NCBI GenBank assembly: GCA_964386785.1
Contig: CAYLUD010000016.1
Coordinates: 1-30,830, forward strand
DNA from: SZAS-3 sp964386785
GTDB taxonomy: Bacteria; Chlamydiota; Chlamydiia; Chlamydiales; JAAKFR01
Length of the DNA stretch: 30,830 nt
Direction of reading: 5' to 3'
The stretch's first letter is position 1, and every line of letters begins with the position of its first letter. Below are positions 1-7,135 of the stretch, one piece after another. Under the pieces are notes generated by a model that was not told the DNA's origin, searched no databases, and saw only the letters and a program-made list of their open reading frames with translations. Both the position numbers and the translations under genes were made by a program.

Positions 1-154
1 GGTAAACCAACACACAGACCTACAATGAAATGGATCTTTCAACTTTTTGAAGGGGGTGCACCTGCTGATACACAGAACCCCTTCGAGTATTCAAGAAAGA
101 GTGCTTAATATGAATCTGGTCCGACATGACGTAGTCGCCATCTTGGGCTCTTAA
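1..154 (+). pseudogene. C-terminal remnant of an IS1634-type transposase, frameshifted
   Basis: Frame 1 (1-54) reads PTMKWIFQLFEG, which resembles the conserved PTLRWIFQLFEG block near the end of IS1634-family (IS4-superfamily) transposases. The family then continues with a segment like VHLLI..., followed by LNLNPVH..ILRLLG. Here that continuation (VHLLIHRTPSSIQERVLNMN, then a stretch ending in AILGS and TAA at 152-154) lies in frame 2. Removing one G from the G5 run at 52-56 would rejoin the two parts. The fragment is cut by the window edge, and the single-base shift suggests either decay or a base-call error in the homopolymer. Family assignment is from memory of the C-terminal motif. The terminal inverted repeat was not identified. 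Confidence 0.6.
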
Positions 155-346
155 TTTCAAAAATCCACACCATTTGCTAAAGGGGAGAGGAAGGTTGGTT
201 CTCACTTGAATCAACGAACAAAAAAACGCAAAAGCTTGATGGGGATCCATCTTGCTCTTGTTTGTCCTAGGCTGACAGGATTCAATCTTGGAAAGCAAAA
301 TGGAATTTGGTACCATGGCCTCCAGACAATAACCAAAGGACTGTCT

Positions 347-727
347 ATGTACTCTGTTCTTAGAAATATGGGGCTTGCAGCTTTACTCTTGTCCTCAGCG
401 TTCCCTCTCTTTGCAGAAGGGGAGTCCGCACCAGCCCGAGGAGGGTCGATGTGGCAAACTGTGATCATGGTAGGAATCGCGATTTTGTTTTTCTACTTTA
501 TCCTCTGGCGTCCTGAAAACAAGAGAAGAAAAGCCATGGAAAAGAAGCGAGGCGAGATGAAGAAGGGTGACCAAGTCACTGCAATGGGCATCATCGGCAC
601 CGTCGATCGTATTAAAGAACACACGGTCATTGTAAAGATGGTGGATGGAGCAAAAATCGAGTTTTTAAAGGGTGCGATTTCTGAAGTAGTTCCTCAGGAA
701 GAGCTGAAAAGCGAGGTTTCCTCTTAA
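347..727 (+). CDS. yajC: Sec translocase accessory protein YajC
   Basis: 126 aa. YajC is a small single-span inner-membrane protein of the SecDF-YajC complex that assists Sec-dependent export. The N-terminus (to about residue 24) has a signal-like hydrophobic stretch ending in FAEGES. A membrane helix follows (about 36-54, VIMVGIAILFFYFILWRP), and then the family's basic cytosolic segment RPENKRRK and the core KKGDQVTAMGIIGTVDRI. I chose ATG 347 because AAAGGA sits six bases upstream. An upstream in-frame extension to 206 has no ribosome site and no family similarity. In Chlamydia, yajC (CT741) lies next to nqrF (CT740). Here htpG separates them. The gene ends in a shared hairpin terminator. 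Confidence 0.93.
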   Translation: MYSVLRNMGLAALLLSSAFPLFAEGESAPARGGSMWQTVIMVGIAILFFYFILWRPENKRRKAMEKKRGEMKKGDQVTAMGIIGTVDRIKEHTVIVKMVDGAKIEFLKGAISEVVPQEELKSEVSS

Positions 728-737
728 ATGCCTATGT

Positions 738-762
738 AGGCTGAGTCATGATGACTCAGCCT
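738..762. terminator. bidirectional hairpin between yajC and htpG
   Basis: AGGCTGAGTCA (738-748), loop TGA, TGACTCAGCCT (752-762): a perfect 11-bp stem with a three-base loop just after the yajC stop. On the minus strand it overlaps the last codons and stop (746-748) of htpG. There is no long T tract. Its position between converging genes supports a shared terminator or mRNA 3'-end stabiliser. Confidence 0.75.
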
Positions 763-2557
763 TTACATGCGCCACGGCTAATTTCGCTAATAGATCGGTA
801 TTTCCTGCAATAAACTGTCCCATTTGTTCTGCATTCATTTCACGTTGAGATAAACGAGCCAATTCATAAATTTGTTTGGCTAGCGCGTTTGCTAATTCAG
901 GCTTTTCTTCTTTAAGATGGTAGGTAGCCTGAATCAGAGGATGGTTGGTATTTACTACCAATGTAGGCTCAATAGGAAAGTTCATTCCTTGTCGATGAAA
1001 TGCTAGCTGATCCCTCATGCGACGTTGATGCTCTTGCAACATTAATAGGGCAGGAACCTGATCGCTCGCAAGACTTTTGGCTTCTACATGCTTGCTATCC
1101 AGCTGAAGGGCGTGTTGGAAAAAGAGAGCAATTTTGCTTCCTTCCGTTTTGCCTTCAGCATCCAGTACCGTTTTTTCTTTGGATGGATCCAGAAAATGAT
1201 CTTCTATTTTTGCATCCACACGCTGAAAATGGACGCCCGCCTTTTCTTCCATAAAATGCATGACAGCAAGATCTAGAGGAGAATTGCGGGTTAGCACGAC
1301 AGTTTTTCCTTTGTCGGTAAGTAAGGATGCAATCGGATGCGAGGACATCTCTTTAGGTGCATAGTAGATCGTTTTTTCGCTTTCACCCGCTACTATCTCA
1401 TCCACAGAAAGCCAGTCTCCCTTGCGAGTTTGCCATAGGAGACAGGGTTTCGTCCGTTCATAAAATTTCTCATCTTGAAGACTTCCTAATTTTACAATCG
1501 GTTCGAGTTGTTCCCATAACTCCAGGTACTTCGCTCGGTCTTCCGTATATAACTGATTCAGTCGGTCAGAGACTTTTTTCGCAATATGTTGACCAACTTG
1601 ACGTACGGTCTTGTCCACTTGCAGATAACTTCTAGATACATTTAACGGAATATTGGGACTATCCATTGCTCCTTGTAACATGGTCAGATAGTCAGGTAAC
1701 AGATCTTGACAGTTGTCAGAAACAAAGACACGGTTGCAATACAGTTTGATGTTTTCTCTCTTCCAGTCGCGATCCTGTTCCATGCGTGGAAAATATAGAA
1801 TCCCTTGTAAATGAAATGGATAATCAACATTTAAGTGGATCCAAAAGAGAGGGTCTACTTGATGAGGAAAGAGCTGTCGGTAAAATTCTAGGTAATCCGT
1901 ATCGGAACATTCCGAGGCCGGCTTGAGCCATAAAGGCTCTTTTTCATTGATTAATGCGCCATTGAGGGTAATGGGGAAGGGAAGAAAGAGACAGTAACGC
2001 CTCAGGATTTCACGGAGATGGGTAGGATCTAGAGCCTCGTCTTCTCCAGGTGCTACAGAAAGAATGATGTCAGTACCTCGTTGAGACCTTGATCCTTGTG
2101 TTAACTGGTATGTCGAGGAACCATCACATTCCCAACGAGCAGACTCAGCACCTTCTTGGTACGATAATGTCTCAATGGTGACATCGCTTGCCACCATATA
2201 AGCAGAGTAAAAACCTAATCCAAAATGGCCAATCACTTGATGTTTTTCATCGTGGTCTTTGTATTTTTCCAAAAACTCTTCGGCTCCAGAAAAGGCAATC
2301 TGAGCAATGTACTTATCTACCTCTTCAGCTGTCATGCCAATTCCATTGTCTGAGATAGTCAGCAATCGGTTCTCAGCATCTGTAGTAATATGAATTCCTA
2401 GATCTGTTGCTTCAGGATTCAATATACGGTATTTGCTCAATGCATCACATGCATTCGAAACGAGTTCACGAAGAAAAATATCTTTGGAAGAGTAGAGCCA
2501 TTTTTTGATGATGGGAAGAATGTTCTCGCTGTGAATTTTCAATTTTTTTTCTGTCAT
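746..2557 (-). CDS. htpG: chaperone protein HtpG (bacterial Hsp90)
   Basis: 603 aa, close to the usual ~620-630 of HtpG. It is a cytosolic ATP-dependent Hsp90 chaperone that dimerises through its C-terminus. The N-terminal GHKL ATPase motifs are intact: the helix with RELVSNACDALSK (residues ~25-37, catalytic E and Mg-binding N), DNGIGM, and the glycine-rich lid GHFGLGFYSAYMV. The middle domain contains the conserved ILYFPR and KLYCNRVFVSDNC segments. I start at ATG 2557 because AGGAGG lies five bases upstream. The longer reading to 2644 adds 29 non-homologous residues. It is divergent from nqrF and convergent with yajC, so it interrupts the yajC-nqrF pair known in Chlamydia. Confidence 0.96.
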   Translation of the reverse strand: MTEKKLKIHSENILPIIKKWLYSSKDIFLRELVSNACDALSKYRILNPEATDLGIHITTDAENRLLTISDNGIGMTAEEVDKYIAQIAFSGAEEFLEKYKDHDEKHQVIGHFGLGFYSAYMVASDVTIETLSYQEGAESARWECDGSSTYQLTQGSRSQRGTDIILSVAPGEDEALDPTHLREILRRYCLFLPFPITLNGALINEKEPLWLKPASECSDTDYLEFYRQLFPHQVDPLFWIHLNVDYPFHLQGILYFPRMEQDRDWKRENIKLYCNRVFVSDNCQDLLPDYLTMLQGAMDSPNIPLNVSRSYLQVDKTVRQVGQHIAKKVSDRLNQLYTEDRAKYLELWEQLEPIVKLGSLQDEKFYERTKPCLLWQTRKGDWLSVDEIVAGESEKTIYYAPKEMSSHPIASLLTDKGKTVVLTRNSPLDLAVMHFMEEKAGVHFQRVDAKIEDHFLDPSKEKTVLDAEGKTEGSKIALFFQHALQLDSKHVEAKSLASDQVPALLMLQEHQRRMRDQLAFHRQGMNFPIEPTLVVNTNHPLIQATYHLKEEKPELANALAKQIYELARLSQREMNAEQMGQFIAGNTDLLAKLAVAHVKAESS

Positions 2558-2573
2558 ATCAACCTCCTGAAGG
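2553..2573 (-). promoter_or_regulatory. strong ribosome binding site of htpG
   Basis: On the minus strand AGGAGG followed by TTGAT and ATG. This consensus Shine-Dalgarno at optimal spacing decides the htpG start in favour of 2557. Confidence 0.8.
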
Positions 2574-2711
2574 GGCAACATTCTAACAAAGGAGTCGCTT
2601 CTAACCAAGTGTGTTTTTTTCTCTCGCCAACACGAGAGATGCAATTCTTTGAGATGCAGTTTATTTTTTTTGTGGAAGCTCCTAAGAAAAATTGTTAGGA
2701 TTCTTCACAAC

Positions 2712-4007
2712 ATGGCTGGATCCTATATTTCGGAAGCTCTCTTTTCCATAGGGATCGCTATAGGCGCTTTTCTGGTAATTCTGATTTTTTCGACGTTATG
2801 TATCCTGTTTTTTAGAAAAAAATTGATCCGCACTACTCCTTGTACTCTGCGTATCAATGAACATGAGGAACTTACTAAAGTCGTTCCCAGTGGTCAGACC
2901 TTATTAACTGCCTTAACCCAGGAAGGAATTGCCATCCCTTCTCCTTGTGGGGGAAAAGCAGCCTGCAAACAGTGCCGTATCCAAATTGTGCAAGGGGGAT
3001 CCCCTCCTCTAGAAACAGATTTGGCTTCTTTTTCCAAAAAGGAGTTGGCAGCTGGATGGAGACTTTCTTGCCAAGTCAAAGTGCAGCAAGACCTGCACCT
3101 CCATATTGAAGAGCGTTACTTAGAGGTGAAAGAATGGACGGCAACCGTCATCAGCAATGCGAATGTAGCTACCTATATCAAGGAGCTGGTAGTCGAGTTG
3201 CCTGAAGGGGAGGAAATCCCTTATAAAGCTGGGGGGTATTTGCAGTTCCATGTGCCGCCATTTCTAACCAACACAGCGGATTGGGTGGCTGCCATGCCAC
3301 CCCCGTACCGTCGTGGGTGGGAAAAAATGAAACTTAGCGGACATACCATCAATTATCAGCATCTCCATCCTGGATCGGTAATCCGCGCCTATTCTATGGC
3401 TTCTTATCCTGCGGAGGGAAGGATTTTGAAATTTAATATTCGAATTGCTTCTCCTCCATTCCACCAAGGAGCACTTCTTACTAATATCCCTTGGGGGATC
3501 TGTTCTAGTTATGTTTTCTCATTGCAACCAGGAGATTCTGTGCGCCTATCAGGCCCCTATGGGGAGTCCTTCATGATTGAGGATTCTAGGCCTGTAATCT
3601 TTTTAATTGGGGGGGCAGGGTCATCGTTTGGTAGAAGCCATATTCTGCATCTCTTCCATACGGAACAAACAAAGCGTCAAGTGGATTTGTGGTATGGAGC
3701 TCGTTCCTTGCAAGAAAACATCTATCAGGAAGAATATGAGGCTTTAGCTCGGACTTATCCTAATTTTCGCTATCACCTTGTTTTATCAGAGCCTCAGCCC
3801 GAAGATCAGTGGCCTACAAATGACCCTGTGAAGACGAATTTTCTATTCAAAGCCTTTGAATTGGGACAGCTAAGTACATTAGAAGAGCCTGAGGAGTGTT
3901 TTTACTACGTATGCGGTCCTCCTTTACATAATCGCAGTGTGCTCCATGTACTAGATCAGTATGGTGTCCCGAGAGAGCATATTGTGTTAGATGATTTTGG
4001 CAGTTGA
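2712..4007 (+). CDS. nqrF: Na+-translocating NADH:quinone reductase subunit F
   Basis: 431 aa, from memory the same length as the Chlamydia protein. NqrF is the NADH-oxidising entry subunit of the sodium-pumping Na+-NQR complex in the inner membrane. Order: one N-terminal membrane helix (about 9-33), a plant-type 2Fe-2S domain with Cys79, Cys85, Cys88 (CGGKAACKQC) and Cys120 (RLSC), an FAD-binding domain with RAYSMASYP, and a ferredoxin-reductase NAD(H) domain with GGAGSSFGRSHI. The C-terminus YYVCGPP...VLDDFGS is the family ending. I prefer ATG 2712 over the upstream TTG 2649 because homology starts here. The ribosome site (TAGGA) is weak and somewhat distant. The other nqr subunits are not in the window. 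Confidence 0.96.
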   Translation: MAGSYISEALFSIGIAIGAFLVILIFSTLCILFFRKKLIRTTPCTLRINEHEELTKVVPSGQTLLTALTQEGIAIPSPCGGKAACKQCRIQIVQGGSPPLETDLASFSKKELAAGWRLSCQVKVQQDLHLHIEERYLEVKEWTATVISNANVATYIKELVVELPEGEEIPYKAGGYLQFHVPPFLTNTADWVAAMPPPYRRGWEKMKLSGHTINYQHLHPGSVIRAYSMASYPAEGRILKFNIRIASPPFHQGALLTNIPWGICSSYVFSLQPGDSVRLSGPYGESFMIEDSRPVIFLIGGAGSSFGRSHILHLFHTEQTKRQVDLWYGARSLQENIYQEEYEALARTYPNFRYHLVLSEPQPEDQWPTNDPVKTNFLFKAFELGQLSTLEEPEECFYYVCGPPLHNRSVLHVLDQYGVPREHIVLDDFGS

Positions 4008-4599
4008 TGTACAGGGAATATACTAGCTTAAGGGTAGAGCTATGTTCTAGATCACTCGGCAACTGACCTACCTATAATTACGCCCACATGTAATGGAAGG
4101 GTGTTTTTTTGATTTACTCATTTGCATTTACGACCTCTTCTATTTTTTTACAGCCTCAATTTTGATTCCAACCAATCGGTGGAATCCTTACTGCTGCATA
4201 CTACCTGCGTCAGAGCGTTACCCATTACACTCAAAACCTCAATCCAATGAACCCTGTTCAGAAGTGAATAAAAGAGCGATTGATCTACAAGTTCATTACT
4301 TGAATTTTGATCGTTTTAGAGGGGCTGTATATCTCTTTTTACATACTAAGTTGATAGGAGGCCAATACTGGGCCAAATATTTAGGAGTCGTGAGCAGGGT
4401 ATATGTAGGTTACTTCGGCCCTGCGTCGCCGATTTTTGGATTTTTTTTTGTTTATATATAAATATGTAAATAGTAAAACTTTTTGCTTTGAAATCAATAA
4501 ATGATATTTCATTTTGTTTTTTGGAAAAAATATTTATCAAAAAATGGTTGATTTCGTTGTGAACGTATGTTGCTGGAGGGCCTATAGGCATTAGGAAAT
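4008..4599. other. 592-bp gap without a convincing gene
   Basis: No reading frame here carries both a ribosome site and recognisable similarity. A 122-codon open frame at 4093-4461 was examined and rejected. A hairpin with a T-rich tail near 4394-4450 and an AT-rich stretch from about 4440 to 4560 are the only structures seen. The AT-rich stretch could contain the promoter of the downstream ankyrin gene, but no hexamer pair stands out. Confidence 0.5.
4394..4450 (+). terminator. possible rho-independent terminator in the nqrF-ankyrin gap
   Basis: GCAGGG (4394-4399) pairs with CCCTGC (4419-4424) across a 19-base loop. T-rich stretches then follow, TTTTT and a longer T run from about 4433 to 4450. 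It lies almost 400 bases past nqrF, so it would end either a long nqrF 3' leader-like tail or an unannotated transcript inside the gap. Confidence 0.4.
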
Positions 4600-6951
4600 A
4601 TGAATGTACATAATGTGATTGATACCCAGGGAAATGTGATTTCAGATCCACTCATAGATCAAGATTGTTATCGGGTATCTCAGATTGTTATCGGATTGTT
4701 ACAAACCGATGGCTGTATTCGACGTAAAAATCCAGCAGACGACATATATTCCCCCCATGGGGGGAGTCAAGGTGCAACAGGTTCTATTTTGTTGCCGCCT
4801 AACAAGATACATTATAAGGACGTAGACAGAGTTTTGTATGCAGCTGTAATCAACGGTCAAACAGCAGTGGTGAAAGACCTCCTCTCTCAGGTTGGGCAAA
4901 TCGCTCAGAATTTTTTAGTGGAAGCTTTGAAATTGGCAGCCAAGCATGGGCATCTAGACATGATGCAACTTCTGCACCAGCAAGTCATACACATGAGCGA
5001 GAAGAATCTAGCTACTTATATGAATGCTGCTGCTACCAATGGTCATTTGCAGGTAATACAATACCTTCTTCCTCAGGGCAGATTGGAGAGTCAGGTATAT
5101 CTCGCTGCTATTGTTAAGTCTGCTGCCTCCAACGGTCATGTGCGGGTTATTGAATATCTTTTCTCTCAGGATTGGGACAGTCAGTTGAGTGAGCAGAATC
5201 TAGTGGATGCTGTGTATTGTGCTGCAGAGCAAGGTCATACAGAGGTAATTGAATATCTTCTTCTTCGGATTCGGTTCAGGATTGAAGAGTATTTGCATTG
5301 TATTGTGACAACTGCTGCAGAGAAGGGCCATGTAGAAGTGATTCGGGTTCTTCTCTCAGGTGATAGAAGACTGGGAGAGCAGGGTCTAGCTAATCTTGTC
5401 AAGGTATACGCAGCCCGCGGTCATGTAGGAGTGATTCAAGCTCTTCTTCCTCATGGCAATTGGCTGATAGGTCAGGATCTAGCTTGTGCTGTGCATGCGG
5501 CTGCAGAGAAGGGCCATGTAGAAGTGATTGCATATCTCCTCTCTCAGGAGGGTATGCTGGGTGAGCAGGATTTAGCGTATGCTGTGCATGCTGCTGCAGA
5601 GAAGGGCCATGTAGAAGTGATTCGAGTTCTTCTTCCTGAATCAGGATCCCATTCTATATCTACCGCAACAAGAAGTCGTATTATCGTAGTAGCCTCCTCT
5701 AATGGGCATCTTGCATGTGTAGAGTATCTTTTGCGCAATGGCCCCATAGGGGAGACGGCGAGAAATACCGCCATCAGTCAGGCTTCCGGGAATCAACAAC
5801 TAGCTATTCGAGATATGTTGAGGATGGCTCAGGTAGATATGGGGGTAGGCTTTCACCATCAGCTCCTTCAAAATAGTATGACCATACAGATCGAGAGCAT
5901 CGGTCAAGATCCAGAAGGGTTTCTAAAGACTCTATGTGCAAAGGAGTCTCTCCCCAATAGATTTATCTTGGCTCCCACGTTAGTAGGAAACAGGACCCCA
6001 ATCGACCTGGGGGGAGTCTCCAAACAGGTGTATTCGAGTTTGTTTGCAGAGTTGTATCGCAACCATTTTTTTTCTCTCACAGAGGCTGGATTTCCATATG
6101 TTGAACAAGAAACAAATTTGAATAAGTTTCGTCAACTGGGCAAGTTCTATGCTATGTTCGTCAAGCGCAATCAAGGAAGATCTGATCCTTTCTTGACCGG
6201 CAGGGTGTTCTCCCCAGATTTTTTCCATTTCTTACGCAGAGTGGCAGATACCCAGATTGATCTCCACAACCTATCTGGTGATGTGTTAGCAGAACTGGCG
6301 CAGCATTTACCTGCTGATCCCTTTGAGCCAGCCTTGAAATTCTTACAGAATCCCTCACTGGAGGGTGCAAGGGAAGTAATTAGCTTGATCACCTTATTAG
6401 GCTTGGATCCACAATCAGAGCTACAAAAAGTTCAGGAATCGGATCAACATTCTTCCGAATCCATGCAAGAGCGCGCCGTATCTTTTTCTCAATATATTGT
6501 TAAGTCTTATCTCAACCCTGCCCTCGCTTTATTAGATTCGGAAGAATTTCGCAATACAGTGAGAAGCATTCCTTCAGCAACTCTATGCGATCAACTCCAA
6601 GGGCAATCCGCCTCAAACGAAGCTGTTCTGGATATTCTAGAGACTTCAGGGGACTCTTCCGCAGAGTTTCAACTCCAGGTAGATTGGATTAAAGAGATCC
6701 TGCGAAAGGCGGATGAGCCTTGGCTGCAACGCTTTTTGCTAGCAATTACCGGTCGGCCCGTGCTAGCGTCAGGAGTCAAAATAAAATTACAAGTCTTGCA
6801 AGGTAGAGAACAGGAAGAGCGCAAAAATATCATGTTTAAAATCCACACCTGCGTTAACTCATTAGATCTCTCGCCTGAGATTCTCGATAGAGACCTATTT
6901 CTAATAGGTCTTCATAATTTGATAATGGCACAGGATTACAATACAGTGTAA
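4600..6951 (+). CDS. ankyrin-repeat protein with C-terminal HECT-type E3 ubiquitin ligase domain
   Basis: 783 aa, no signal peptide or membrane helix. Residues ~77-409 form about eleven ankyrin units (33-38 aa) with cores such as EKGHVEVIRVLL. From ~415 the sequence follows the HECT family. IDLGGVSKQVYSSLFAEL (468-485) matches the N-lobe LDYGGVAREWF..L block. NKFRQLGKFYAMFV (508-521) matches the F.F.IGR..GLA.. block. WLQRFLLAITGRPVLASG (708-725) matches the C-lobe LLQFVTGTSRVP..G block. HTCVNSLDLSP (749-759) matches HTCFNRLDLPP, which places the ubiquitin-accepting cysteine at C751 (codon 6850-6852). The C-terminus extends 32 residues past the Cys, as in HECT enzymes. ATG 4600 has AGGA four bases upstream. 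The likely role is a secreted effector that ubiquitinates host proteins chosen by the ankyrin part. Activity and secretion are inference. Confidence 0.85.
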   Translation: MNVHNVIDTQGNVISDPLIDQDCYRVSQIVIGLLQTDGCIRRKNPADDIYSPHGGSQGATGSILLPPNKIHYKDVDRVLYAAVINGQTAVVKDLLSQVGQIAQNFLVEALKLAAKHGHLDMMQLLHQQVIHMSEKNLATYMNAAATNGHLQVIQYLLPQGRLESQVYLAAIVKSAASNGHVRVIEYLFSQDWDSQLSEQNLVDAVYCAAEQGHTEVIEYLLLRIRFRIEEYLHCIVTTAAEKGHVEVIRVLLSGDRRLGEQGLANLVKVYAARGHVGVIQALLPHGNWLIGQDLACAVHAAAEKGHVEVIAYLLSQEGMLGEQDLAYAVHAAAEKGHVEVIRVLLPESGSHSISTATRSRIIVVASSNGHLACVEYLLRNGPIGETARNTAISQASGNQQLAIRDMLRMAQVDMGVGFHHQLLQNSMTIQIESIGQDPEGFLKTLCAKESLPNRFILAPTLVGNRTPIDLGGVSKQVYSSLFAELYRNHFFSLTEAGFPYVEQETNLNKFRQLGKFYAMFVKRNQGRSDPFLTGRVFSPDFFHFLRRVADTQIDLHNLSGDVLAELAQHLPADPFEPALKFLQNPSLEGAREVISLITLLGLDPQSELQKVQESDQHSSESMQERAVSFSQYIVKSYLNPALALLDSEEFRNTVRSIPSATLCDQLQGQSASNEAVLDILETSGDSSAEFQLQVDWIKEILRKADEPWLQRFLLAITGRPVLASGVKIKLQVLQGREQEERKNIMFKIHTCVNSLDLSPEILDRDLFLIGLHNLIMAQDYNTV
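4828..5826 (+). repeat. ankyrin repeat array, with three near-identical 30-bp cores
   Basis: About eleven ankyrin units are encoded in tandem. Three share the same 30 bases starting GCTGCAGAGAAGGGCCATG (5314-5343, 5500-5529, 5593-5622), each encoding AAEKGHVEVI. This indicates recent unit duplication or gene conversion within the array, whereas flanking units have diverged. Confidence 0.85.
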
Positions 6952-6966
6952 TGAGCATCTTGTGCA

Positions 6967-7008
6967 CCGAATCCATGTTACATGAGCCATTCGGAGAGAG
7001 TTTTTTTT
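6967..7008 (+). terminator. terminator of the ankyrin-HECT gene
   Basis: CCGAAT (6967-6972) pairs with ATTCGG (6989-6994), with a possible inner CATG/CATG pairing. AGAGAG follows, then eight T residues (7001-7008). It lies 15 bases after the stop codon and is the clearest intrinsic terminator shape in the window, although the six-base spacer before the T run is not ideal. Confidence 0.6.
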
Positions 7009-7135
7009 GTTGATAGCCGGAAGATTGTGCATTCATTTTTCGTGCAGTTTGCTTATTATGCTCTTGGACCATCAATTGGTTGCATTTTTTTATTGGAATG
7101 AGCCGTCGATTTAGTCATTTGCTATTTGCATATAA

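Noticed and set aside
20..316. 98-codon minus-strand frame
   Set aside because: Antisense to the transposase remnant and the yajC leader; no similarity or ribosome site seen.
206..346. N-terminal extension of the yajC frame
   Set aside because: Starts at TTG without a ribosome site; the family N-terminus and a good site are at 347.
4093..4461. 122-codon open frame in the nqrF-ankyrin gap
   Set aside because: No ribosome site before its ATG, odd composition (many Y, F, C), no recognisable motif, and its end runs over the T-rich terminator-like tail.
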